Assembly: GCA_050010535.1 (NCBI GenBank)
Contig: JBEKKT010000006.1
Location: 1-56,041, forward strand
DNA length: 56,041 bases
Source of the DNA: JAJRAG01 sp050010535
GTDB taxonomy: Archaea > Thermoplasmatota > Thermoplasmata > Methanomassiliicoccales > JACIVX01
Direction: 5' to 3'
Under the pieces are notes generated by a model. The model did not search any database. It saw only the letters and a program-made list of their open reading frames with translations, and was not told the DNA's origin. This document shows positions 1 through 6,931 of the stretch, piece after piece; position 1 is the stretch's first letter; every line of letters begins with the position of its first letter. Position numbers and translations under genes: made by a program.

Positions 1-150
1 AATGGCTCCTTCTTTGACGCTCTCTCCATTCTCCACCCCAACCCATAAATCAAACGCGGTGGGCGATATGAACCTATCCGTATGTTGCAGGTCTCCCCAT
101 CTGTCGTCAGAACCGTCAGTGCCTGCGTCAAAAAGGAGGGGGTCTCCGCC
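1..150 (-). CDS. Partial ORF running off the left edge
   Basis: The minus frame is open from a TAA at 151-153 to the window edge (50 codons) with no ATG visible. The reading has plausible composition, including the string DAGTDGSDDRWGDLQ. The first third lies inside repeat A1, and the DGSD string recurs in the other repeat copies read in the same direction. A TATA-like TTTGTATTTAA lies just upstream on this strand, so this may be the 5' end of a gene or a decayed copy of one. I do not recognise the family. Confidence 0.35.
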
Positions 151-210
151 TTAAATACAAACGGGGGTCAAAACCTATGAGTCAAAATCATTACTATTTG
201 ACGCACCTAA
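103..210. repeat. Repeat A, copy 1
   Basis: About 108 bp that recur at 1641-1748 with roughly 80 percent identity by eye. Conserved strings are GTCAGAACCGTCAGTGCC, TAAATACAAACGGGGGTCAAA and ATGAGTCA. Each copy contains the inverted pair TGCGTCAAA / TTTGACGCA, so the core resembles a small inverted-repeat element. A TATA-like sequence faces the minus strand inside it. The 3' end touches the stop codon of the zinc-ribbon gene at 207. Confidence 0.7.
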
Positions 211-449
211 TGGGCTGCCGAGAAAGCATCCTTGCCTTCTATGTAGGTAACTCCGCCGTCCGCCCTTCTCCTCATGAACCTCATGTTCTCCTTATTGCAG
301 GAGGTCCACGTCTTGCAGAATGGGCAGCGAACGCTTGTCCCGACCATTGAGGACGTGAAGAACGCTTCTGCAGTTCCAGATCCAATCGGGGAATCTATCC
401 ATCTATTGCAGTTCAGGCACCTTATTTGGCAAGCTGTTCTTGCAACCAC
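207..449 (-). CDS. Small zinc-ribbon protein
   Basis: An 80-residue protein with two CxxC knuckles (CLNC near residue 11 and CPFC near residue 43), spaced like a single zinc ribbon. The C-terminal half is basic and ends in a glycine/tyrosine stretch. Such proteins usually bind nucleic acid or act as adaptors, but no specific role can be read here. The gene lies in the integrated segment and is bracketed by TTGACGCA direct repeats (199-206 and 548-555), as if it were a cassette inserted between repeat A and repeat B. The second repeat locus (1641-1862) lacks it. Confidence 0.6.
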   Translation of the reverse strand: MVARTACQIRCLNCNRWIDSPIGSGTAEAFFTSSMVGTSVRCPFCKTWTSCNKENMRFMRRRADGGVTYIEGKDAFSAAH

Positions 450-558
450 GGAATCACTCCTAGATTCTTAGCCAACTAAGAGCATAAGTCTTTTCGACAC
501 TTCTCTGAAAGTGTAAAGGAGGCAATATGTATTGGCTCCTGACTCCTTGACGCATTCG

Positions 559-725
559 AAGATTGTCATCTTTCACGCTAGGACCTAGTTCTAACCGTCC
601 TCGAGCTGTGATCCCGTCTCTTTCTTTAAATAGTTCCTGAGGTCGCCGCCACTTTCCCTCTGAGAATATGACACGATAATGGCAGAAGCCGAAGACGCAC
701 CGGGATGCGGTGAGGTTCGGGCTTT
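559..725. repeat. Repeat B, copy 1, with TATA box and hairpin
   Basis: The order ATTGTCATCTTT, TTTAAATAGTTCCT, GCCACTTTC, GAATATGACAC recurs at 1750-1862 and in part at 2330-2422. TTTAAATAG is a good archaeal TATA box for the plus strand. About 55 bp downstream is a segment (679-723) nearly identical to 2376-2420. It can be read as a peptide starting MAEAEDAPGCGEVRA (stop after 16 codons) or as a hairpin, because AGCCGAA pairs with TTCGGGCT around an inner CGCA/TGCG. A run of T follows the hairpin in this copy. Confidence 0.6.
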
Positions 726-824
726 TTAGTCAATAGAATCTCTCCAACCAAAGAGAAGGATACCGATTTTTATGAGATACTAGCATAAATAAAGATTAAT
801 GGGGAAGAGGTTTTAACCCACCCA

Positions 825-971
825 TCATTGGAGACTTATCGATTCCAATGCGATCTTGGTGACTGTCTCGTTTACGAAATTGTTGAGCGACTCAATCACC
901 CTTTGCCGCATATCGGGCGTGTCCGCCAGAGGCAGATTAAGGACGATCTTAAGCTTTCCATCGCTTTCCAT
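825..971 (-). CDS. Possible 48-residue protein
   Basis: An ATG at 971-969 opens a 48-residue frame with good amphipathic composition (LKIVLNLPLADTPDMRQRV). The frame stays open upstream of the ATG for about 20 codons, including the Gly/His run GHGHGE, without another start codon. The visible ORF may therefore be the 3' part of a gene that lost its start. It matches no family I recognise and lies among decayed genes of the integrated segment. Confidence 0.35.
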   Translation of the reverse strand: MESDGKLKIVLNLPLADTPDMRQRVIESLNNFVNETVTKIALESISLQ

Positions 972-1330
972 TTCTATTTCTCCATGACCATGACCATCCT
1001 TCTGATAGTCAAATGAAAATGAGTGGTTAGAGGGTATTTAGCCGTTCTTCCTAAATTATCAGTTTGGATAATATTAAAAAATAGTCACCAGGTAATCCAT
1101 TCTCTAAGAATTTTCTCTTTCATACCAAAAAAAGGACAAGAACATTTCGGGACGCGATGAGGTTCGAGCTATGAACTCCAGAAGTTGAAGCAAGTCGCTA
1201 TCGTAGAAAGTATGTTTGTGGTCATCGGCACGGTCCTTCGATGGGACGGAAAGGAGAGAGACTTTCCCCATCTGCCGTCAGAACCGTCCGAGAATAACAG
1301 AGATTAGACCAGCCAGTTTAGGCACGCGTA
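972..1330. other. Gene-free stretch with repeat fragments
   Basis: No supported gene. It holds two short repeat remnants. The sequence at 1149-1171 is a diverged copy of the repeat B hairpin (GATGAGGTTCGAGCT). The sequence at 1266-1288 matches the left end of repeat A (CCCATCTGCCGTCAGAACCG). The rest is AT-rich and shows no long open frame on either strand. Confidence 0.6.
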
Positions 1331-1557
1331 TCAGAACCGACGACGCCTTTTCTTTGCGTGAAGCGACGAATGGTCACTTCTATACATAACTCTCAAATTT
1401 CTCTTTCTGAAATTGCTCTTGTCCCCATCTTTGTGGTGAACAACTCTATTCTTTCCTATCGACCCCCGACTATATTCTCTGCTACGGTCTTATGCACTAA
1501 TTTCTTGCTATTTCTCCATCTTGGGTAGCCTTTCTTGTCTTTGAATATCTTCCCCAT
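1331..1557 (-). pseudogene. HNH endonuclease gene broken by a frameshift
   Basis: The ATG at 1557 opens MGKIFKDKKGYPRWRNSKKL and continues to VHKTVAENIVGGR, then meets TAG. Shifting frame by one base at about 1457-1460 continues IGKNRVVHHKDGDKSNF and ends RSDHSSLHAKKRRRRF. The pieces in order match small HNH proteins of phages and mobile elements: a VHR-like helix, then HHxDGDKxNN, NLxVM and HSxLH. One missing base explains the break, either true decay or a sequencing error. The HNH fold is a Mg2+-dependent nuclease often found beside integrases. Confidence 0.7.
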
Positions 1558-1640
1558 ATCCGCACCTATGGAGACTCTGCGCTGTCTTCACTTGATTAGT
1601 TGTCGTTTCAATTTTCCTTTTTCTTTGATTGTATCCATAA

Positions 1641-1748
1641 TGCCGTCAGAACCGTCAGTGCCTGCGTCAAAAACACGGGGTCTGTTTCTCTAAATACAAA
1701 CGGGGGTCAAAAACCATGAGTCAGAATCACTACTTTTTGACGCATCTA
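1641..1748. repeat. Repeat A, copy 2
   Basis: Second copy of the 108-bp unit at 103-210, with the same internal TGCGTCAAA / TTTGACGCA inverted pair. Here repeat B follows directly, with no zinc-ribbon cassette between. On the minus strand a TATA-like GTATTTAGA and a 16-codon ORF (starting MDTIKEKGK) lead into the HNH gene, so this repeat may have supplied its promoter. Confidence 0.7.
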
Positions 1749-1749
1749 A

Positions 1750-1862
1750 ATTGTCATCTTTCTTGCCGGATCCTTGTTTCAAGCCTTCTCGAGTTGCGAT
1801 TCTGTGCCTTTCCTTAAATAGTTCCTCGGGTCGCGGTCACTTTCTCCCCTAGAATGCGACAT
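1750..1862. repeat. Repeat B, copy 2 (promoter-like)
   Basis: A diverged copy of 559-671: TTGTCATCTTT, CTTAAATAGTTCCT and GTCACTTTC occur in the same order and spacing. The TATA box at about 1813-1820 lies upstream of the 1932-2306 gene and is its probable promoter. The hairpin/peptide part of copies 1 and 3 is missing or replaced here. Confidence 0.6.
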
Positions 1863-1931
1863 TCACGCGATAGCCTCCGATGCGATTGCTTCATTAACCC
1901 TTGTGAGAATGCAACACGCGTGGGGAAGAGA

Positions 1932-2306
1932 ATGTTGGAGCTGACCCTTCTGCGCATGGTCACGCAGAAGCGTAAGGAAGCGATAGCCCAGGAGCATCCT
2001 GGAATCTCCGCATGGGAGAAGATCGAGACCGACGAGACTCTTGGAATGGAATATGCTGTTATAACACTCAAACAGGGTGGAGAGGTAATGGGTTACGAAT
2101 TCATCGAGAACGCTTCGACGTTTCTCATTGAAGCCAAGGCTAAACGATATACGGACATCCTCAAGGAGGGCCACTACCTTGGCATAGTGGTACCCGGACA
2201 ATCTCGCGACCGCGCTTTGGGGTTGAGATCTCAGTTCCGGGACAAGAAACTCATGAATCCTGCGTTCTTCGTCTACGATGAGAATGGTAACATAAATCGG
2301 CTGTGA
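1932..2306 (+). CDS. Unrecognised 124-residue protein
   Basis: I chose the ATG at 1932 because the 26 codons upstream of it read as repeat-derived sequence. The product (about 124 residues) has a charged N-terminal helix followed by alternating strand-like segments (YAVITLKQGGEVMGYEFIE, YLGIVVPGQ) and ends in FFVYDENGN. That pattern would suit a small alpha/beta nuclease-like fold, but no catalytic motif is evident. Repeat B copy 2 supplies a TATA box about 115 bp upstream. It is probably cargo of the integrated segment. Confidence 0.5.
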   Translation: MLELTLLRMVTQKRKEAIAQEHPGISAWEKIETDETLGMEYAVITLKQGGEVMGYEFIENASTFLIEAKAKRYTDILKEGHYLGIVVPGQSRDRALGLRSQFRDKKLMNPAFFVYDENGNINRL

Positions 2307-2329
2307 TCGAGACTCGCCCTGATAAGAGC

Positions 2330-2422
2330 CGTTTCCGTCAAGTTTGTCACTTTCCATCCGAGAATATGACACAATAATGGCAGAAGCCGAAGACGCACCG
2401 GGATGCGGTGAGGTTCGGGCTA
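2330..2422. repeat. Repeat B, copy 3 (3' part)
   Basis: GTCACTTTCCATCCGAGAAT, ATGACAC and the entire hairpin/peptide segment MAEAEDAPGCGEVRA are repeated almost base for base from 664-723. The peptide reading differs only after residue 15 (TTIK then stop). The TATA part is absent. Near-identity of this 60-bp piece compared with the diverged flanks suggests recent duplication or selection on the hairpin. Confidence 0.6.
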
Positions 2423-2428
2423 CAACCA

Positions 2429-2980
2429 TCAAATAAGTCGGCCACTTCGACAATCGAATTGTTCCTTTGGATTCCTCTCATATTTCTTGAACCAGTTAAT
2501 CTGGGGAGCGACGGATTGGATAACATCCAATCGCATCCTAAACATGCGTTCGGGCATTGAAGGTTCGCCTCCTAGTCCTATCACGACCCAGACTTTGCGG
2601 AATCCTTCCTCAGCTTGAAATTCCCTGTATCTCTGCAGTTGTTCCGTATAACTCCATGGCAATTTGCTATCATCTTGACAATCGTCCCGCCATTTACATT
2701 CGACCCAGAATTCGTGTCCTGATCGCAAATGCTTAAATTTGAAATCTGGATATAATTTCGATTCTATTCGTCTTCCATTAAGATCGTCACTTTTTGGAGT
2801 ATGATGTTGGCAAAGGAATTTATCCTCATGAAATAGACTCACAGCATAGAGTTCGAACGCATAACCTTTTTTATAGCTGTCATCGGACTCCTCGAGTTCG
2901 TAATAATATTTACTAATGGACTTGCCCAATGCCACGCCTGCTTTCACGCCCGCCTTCGCCACACGCTTCATGAAGTCCAT
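2429..2980 (-). CDS. PD-(D/E)XK nuclease-like protein
   Basis: A 183-residue protein. A helical N-terminus with KKGYAFELYAVSLF is followed by PDFKFKHLRSGHEFWVECKW. The spacing of D in PDF and the ECK tripeptide fits the catalytic D...(D/E)xK of restriction-endonuclease-fold nucleases, and the leading FE supplies the usual first acidic residue. The C-terminal half carries a predicted strand-helix pair (KVWVVIGLGG). It could be a solitary restriction-like nuclease or a resolvase-type enzyme of the integrated element. No methyltransferase is nearby, which argues against a classical type II system. Confidence 0.6.
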   Translation of the reverse strand: MDFMKRVAKAGVKAGVALGKSISKYYYELEESDDSYKKGYAFELYAVSLFHEDKFLCQHHTPKSDDLNGRRIESKLYPDFKFKHLRSGHEFWVECKWRDDCQDDSKLPWSYTEQLQRYREFQAEEGFRKVWVVIGLGGEPSMPERMFRMRLDVIQSVAPQINWFKKYERNPKEQFDCRSGRLI

Positions 2981-3258
2981 GATATCCTGTGAGTATGAGG
3001 CTGATTGAGCTTAATGAAATGGGTTCACTCTATGAGTTGATGCGGTGATGTTCGGCCTCTGAAATATCAGCTTGCGTCGACTTGATACTATTTCTTCTGA
3101 GTTAAAATCGGGCAAATGTAGGTTTCTCGTTTTTAGCGGCTTATTATATTGTTGGTTATCTATAAATATCTCGCTTAGCTGGCTTGCTTTCACATTGATA
3201 AATAAACGAAAGTCTATAATATTATCGGGTGGTTATCGATATAGAGGCAAAGTGAAGA
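2981..3258. other. AT-rich gap upstream of the integrase
   Basis: No supported gene. The stretch is more AT-rich than the rest of the window and contains TCTATAAATATC near 3160, a possible TATA box for the recombinase. A control region or recombinase arm sites would be expected here, but I see no clear repeat pair. Confidence 0.4.
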
Positions 3259-4458
3259 ATGATAGCCAGTAGGGGGCTGGGAGGTCATGATACTCAAAAT
3301 CAAGACGTCTCGGAGATCAATTCATCAAGGATATTAAGTCAGAATCACTATTCTATCTCCGAGGGTTTGGATGCCAAGCGAAAGCCTGGCGACGATATTC
3401 CCTCTGTGGTCAAACATAAGGCTGGCAGGAAGAGGAGGGGTAGAAGCATGGGCCGATATCCCTTCTTGACCTGGGCTAAGAAGTATCTCGATAGTGTCGG
3501 GAATGGCTACGCACAAACCACTTTCTCCGAGCTGGGAAGAAGGTATCGAAGGATGGACCAGGAATTCAGAGTATTGTTTAAATCTGGAAAGGTCAGCACG
3601 AACAATCCAGAGAAGATCAGTGGCGATGATGTCCTGGCCTATGTCATTTACCTCAAAATGAGGAGAATGAAGGAGATTGGTATTCTTCACAACCTGGGGG
3701 CATTGAATAATCTCTTGGCGCATGCTGGCAATACAGCGGTGACTAAGTTCAAGCAGAAACACCATTCTTTCGTGCCGAAAAAGAGAGCGACAAGATATTC
3801 AGCAATGGATGAGTCGGTGCGGCAACGAATTTTCTTCAATGCAGACCAGGTGAAAGAGACCGAATGGAAGAGACTGATGTCGTATGCGTTAGTTGTCCTG
3901 GCAATATGCACTGGTATGCGTAACAAAGAGATTCGTCTCTGTAAGGTAACGGATCTCGATTTGGCGAGTAAGGAGATTGTTGCAGAGCATGTCAAGGGTG
4001 AAGGTACGTATGGACAGGCTCGGACTATCGCGATGAGGCCAGAAGCTATTGGGATTATGGAGAAGTATCTCAGAGCACGAAACAAGAAAGTGATAGAGAA
4101 GTGTCCAACCAATCTGGCCCTCTTTCCAGCCTTGAGGGACGGGGATGATGTCTACTTCTCATCTAATGGTATTCGCAAGTTGAAGTGCATAGTTGAGAAT
4201 GAGATAGGAGTGAGGTTCGATCTGCGAATGTGCAGAAGGACATACGGGCAGAAGGCTATTGATGAGGGATTGGGCCTCGATGCTGTATCAGTTCTCATGG
4301 GACACAATACCACCAAGACCACAGAGACGTATTATTGTCGCAAGACGACGGAGGCCGCGATAAGGGAGGCTCAGACTATCTGGATGCAAGGAATTGGCCA
4401 CCCAGGTGCAAAAACCCCTAAAATTGATTTTAGAAATGAGGTGACTGGGTATGCTTAG
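3259..4458 (+). CDS. Tyrosine recombinase / integrase
   Basis: A 399-residue site-specific recombinase. An N-terminal SAM-like DNA-binding region (residues about 70-170) precedes the catalytic domain. The first catalytic Arg lies in TGMRNKEIRL. The second box reads DLRMCRRTYG, where the usual HxxR has a non-His first residue. LMGHNTTKTTETYY gives the box III His and the Tyr nucleophile. The stop codon is directly next to the 3' CCA of tRNA-Leu, the classical arrangement of an element integrated at a tRNA 3' end. The ATG at 3259 is the longest start; the catalytic part begins well downstream, so a later start is possible. Confidence 0.88.
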   Translation: MIASRGLGGHDTQNQDVSEINSSRILSQNHYSISEGLDAKRKPGDDIPSVVKHKAGRKRRGRSMGRYPFLTWAKKYLDSVGNGYAQTTFSELGRRYRRMDQEFRVLFKSGKVSTNNPEKISGDDVLAYVIYLKMRRMKEIGILHNLGALNNLLAHAGNTAVTKFKQKHHSFVPKKRATRYSAMDESVRQRIFFNADQVKETEWKRLMSYALVVLAICTGMRNKEIRLCKVTDLDLASKEIVAEHVKGEGTYGQARTIAMRPEAIGIMEKYLRARNKKVIEKCPTNLALFPALRDGDDVYFSSNGIRKLKCIVENEIGVRFDLRMCRRTYGQKAIDEGLGLDAVSVLMGHNTTKTTETYYCRKTTEAAIREAQTIWMQGIGHPGAKTPKIDFRNEVTGYA

Positions 4459-4546
4459 TGGTGCGGAGGAAGGGATTTGAACCCTTGGACTCCTGCGAGA
4501 CAAGACCCTCGATCTTGCGCCGTTGGCCAGGCTTGGCTACCCCCGC
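4459..4546 (-). tRNA. tRNA-Leu (GAG), CCA encoded
   Basis: A complete class II cloverleaf on the minus strand. The acceptor is GCGGGGG/CCTCCGC with discriminator A and CCA encoded at 4461-4459. The D-arm is GCC/GGC, the anticodon stem CAAGA/TCTTG, the loop TCGAGGG, the long variable arm CTC/GAG, and the T-arm AAGGG TTCAAAT CCCTT. The loop gives anticodon GAG, but position 33 is C instead of the near-universal U. The recombinase gene begins its own sequence right after the CCA, so the 3' half of this tRNA is the likely attachment site. Confidence 0.92.
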
Positions 4547-4722
4547 CTGCGGTTCTGTGAATGCTGGTTGCCTTTATTAAACCTTGCTGCGGGCGTTGAT
4601 CGCCTTTTTCTAGGACAATAGACACTTCATTATTTCCCGCAACATATAAGTAGAAACGACGGGAATAAAATAGATCCCTCAAACGTTCCATAATACCGAG
4701 TCCCGAATGATAGAGGAAGCTT

Positions 4723-5832
4723 ATGGCGCAAAGATATCGGAAGAAGGTCACAAGGTCCGGAAAAGGGGCCTTCTCTCTTTACATCCCGAAGAGATGGATC
4801 GATGGGTGGAAGGGAGAGCAGGCCAGGGATAGGAGAGTAGATCTTCTCCAGATGGACGACCACCTCATTATCTCACCAGTGCAGAAAGGATCCTCAAAAT
4901 CGGTCAGGATTGACAGCGATTCAGTCGACGAGGTGAAGCACTTTCTGCTATCGTGCTACGTTAGGGGTTTCGAATCTGCAGAGATAATGACGAAGAGCAG
5001 ATTCACGGACGAACAGATATGCGGCGCGAGGAGCTTCGTTCGTTCCCTCGACGACCGACTGACGCTCGATATCTCAGAGAACAGGATTGCGTACGGTAAG
5101 AACGCCGCAGCGATGCTGAGCCGCCCGGAGGCGGCCCAGCTACAGAGACTCCTCCTCGACAAACTGCTCGAGGGAGTACGACTCATGGAGGAACTTCTTG
5201 AGCATTTCGACAGAAATCCCCGCAGGGCTATCCATCTCATGCAGATGTTGAGGCTGCTCGAAGAAGACACGGACAGGCTCGCACTGCAAATCCTCCGCCT
5301 TGCGTCCAGGATGGAGATCTCCTTTGAGAACCTAGTTGACCTCTATTATGTCATCCTCACAACGAACACGATGGAGAACATCGGAGACAGCATGTTCGAG
5401 ATGGTCAGAAACGTGTGCATGATCTACAATCTCGACCCCGCTAAGCTGCCGTATCCCCCGGACACGATAACAAAGGAAATCGGAAAACCGGCTGTCCTGG
5501 ACCCGTTATTGGACAGTCTAAGACAGGTCTTCGTGGCAGACCTGAAGATCTTGGGCAAACACATCGAGACCTTGAGAGAGCTGATGCTCTCTGATCAAAC
5601 CGAGAAGGTCCAGACCTACTTGGACGATCTCACACTTTTCAGGGACAGTCTTGGAGAGGACCTGGGAAAGACCATCAAGAACGCCCTGACGAGGGGAGAT
5701 GGTTCCGCCCACGAAAGGAATCTAATCCACCTCATTCGAATCGCGTATAGGATTGGGGACATCACGACAAGGCTGGAGGAGTCTGCGAAGCATTTGATCA
5801 CTCTTCACCTCTCCCACACACTCGCCGACTGA
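4723..5832 (+). CDS. phoU: PhoU-type regulator with AbrB DNA-binding domain
   Basis: A 369-residue archaeal PhoU family protein. Residues 1-50 form a SpoVT/AbrB-like swapped-hairpin domain (KVTRSGKGAFSLYIPKRW). Two PhoU helical-bundle halves follow (about 120-220 and 265-365), with the typical acidic/helical heptads. Family members control phosphate uptake or polyphosphate levels together with Pst transporters or PhoR. No transporter gene is adjacent, so the target is unknown. A possible 59-codon ORF starts 11 nt after the stop (5844, MAEEKGSKGK); it lacks convincing features and I do not call it. Confidence 0.8.
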   Translation: MAQRYRKKVTRSGKGAFSLYIPKRWIDGWKGEQARDRRVDLLQMDDHLIISPVQKGSSKSVRIDSDSVDEVKHFLLSCYVRGFESAEIMTKSRFTDEQICGARSFVRSLDDRLTLDISENRIAYGKNAAAMLSRPEAAQLQRLLLDKLLEGVRLMEELLEHFDRNPRRAIHLMQMLRLLEEDTDRLALQILRLASRMEISFENLVDLYYVILTTNTMENIGDSMFEMVRNVCMIYNLDPAKLPYPPDTITKEIGKPAVLDPLLDSLRQVFVADLKILGKHIETLRELMLSDQTEKVQTYLDDLTLFRDSLGEDLGKTIKNALTRGDGSAHERNLIHLIRIAYRIGDITTRLEESAKHLITLHLSHTLAD

Positions 5833-6054
5833 GGGAAAGAAGAATGGCCGAGGAGAAGGGGTCAAAGGGGAAGATCTTCCTCCTCTTTCAGGGAGTCTGC
5901 TGGTTGCTGTGCTCTCTCCGACGAGACTATGATTCAATCATTCCAGATCGGGGTCCTGCGAAGCTCGGACGACGGCATATTACGGACCTGAAACCGCTCT
6001 CAAGGGATATTCCATTTGCCTAGGCTTTGTCTGCAGTAATACCGGACAGTCAAA

Positions 6055-6062
6055 GTTAAATA
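6055..6062 (+). promoter_or_regulatory. TATA box of the RNase P RNA gene
   Basis: GTTAAATA lies about 28 nt upstream of the first paired base of the RNase P RNA, the normal archaeal TATA-to-start distance. Confidence 0.6.
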
Positions 6063-6086
6063 CGTGAATTCGCCTTGGAACACATC

Positions 6087-6386
6087 GCCAGGAGAGGGAG
6101 GGCAGCCGACGGTAGGGTCTTGATGGCCCAGCTGAGGAAGGTCCCCCCTCCATGAGACAGTGGTCCACGCAAGTGGATGGGTGAGAGCCCAGGCAAGGGC
6201 GCAGAAACGACACAGCTCCGATCCAGGATGATTCGCTGGGCGATGACGTTCTTCGGGGATTTGGTGAAACGGCGACTCCCCACTGGAGCAAACCCAAACA
6301 GCCAGGATGACTGCTCAGGACTGGCGGGTAGGGCGCTTAGTTGAATGCTGCCTGAAACAGAAGGGGGCCTATTACCCTCACCTGGC
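6087..6386 (+). ncRNA. rnpB: RNase P RNA, archaeal type A
   Basis: The ribozyme subunit that matures tRNA 5' ends. The terminal helix P1 pairs GCCAGGAGAGGG (6087) with CCCTCACCTGGC (ends 6386). Universal elements are present in order: GAGGAAGGTCC (CR I), ACGCAAGTGGATGGGTGAG, CAGAAACGACAC, AGCAAACCCAAA (CR IV), and the 3' part GCTTAGTTGAATGCTGCC followed by ACAGAAGGGGG (CR V). The length of about 300 nt fits archaeal type A. A 150-codon frame crossing the 3' end is not coding; the true downstream gene starts at 6462. Confidence 0.95.
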
Positions 6387-6417
6387 ACTCTTTACCTTCT
6401 TATCCCTGGACATGAAC

Positions 6418-6427
6418 ATATATTTAA
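6418..6427 (+). promoter_or_regulatory. TATA box of the cupin gene
   Basis: ATATATTTAA lies about 40 nt upstream of the ATG at 6462 and just past the RNase P RNA 3' end, giving the cupin gene its own promoter. Confidence 0.5.
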
Positions 6428-6461
6428 TCGTGAGAAACGTTTCTCTACTCGCATTGGTGCC

Positions 6462-6797
6462 ATGATATACAAGTATGACGAGGCGGTCGAGGCCGAGCCG
6501 GTGCCCAGAGTCAAGAGGAGAATGCTCAGCTGCGGGGAGAACATCCAGGTCATCGAGTTCTTTCTGTCGAAAGGCGTCAAATTCCCTCTCCACAAACACC
6601 CTCACGAGCAGATCGGCTTCATAAAGAAGGGAGCAATGAGGATCTGGATCGAGAACGATGTGTACGATCTTCGCGAGGGGGACGGATACTACGTTCCGCC
6701 GAACGCCGAGCACAGGACGGAGGCGCTCGAGGACTGCATAGATATCGACGTTTTCTCTCCGGTCAGACTGGAGTACAAGGATCGTTCGGCGAGATAG
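6462..6797 (+). CDS. Single-domain cupin protein
   Basis: A 111-residue protein. Cupin motif 1 is seen as PLHKHPHEQIGFIKKG (two His and a Glu as metal ligands) and motif 2 as EGDGYYVPPNAEH (third His). The start is the ATG at 6462, because upstream codons lie in the RNase P RNA and a TATA box sits between. Small stand-alone cupins include isomerases, dioxygenases and sensor-like proteins; nothing nearby fixes the substrate. Confidence 0.85.
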   Translation: MIYKYDEAVEAEPVPRVKRRMLSCGENIQVIEFFLSKGVKFPLHKHPHEQIGFIKKGAMRIWIENDVYDLREGDGYYVPPNAEHRTEALEDCIDIDVFSPVRLEYKDRSAR

Positions 6798-6931
6798 ACA
6801 GTGTAGCGCAACGCGGACCGACGGGACTCGAATCCCAGGCCTCTTGAAGAGAAGTCACCTTAACAAGGTTTTAATTCGAGAAACGAGTTTAGCACACAAC
6901 TTCAGTACCTGGTTGTGTTGGAGGCGGGACA

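Noticed and set aside
6806..6870. tRNA-like T-arm (GGGATTCGAGTCCC) on the minus strand after the cupin gene
   Set aside because: The stem is only 4 bp with a wrong loop size, and no matching 5' acceptor strand or D-arm is found upstream. At best a remnant.
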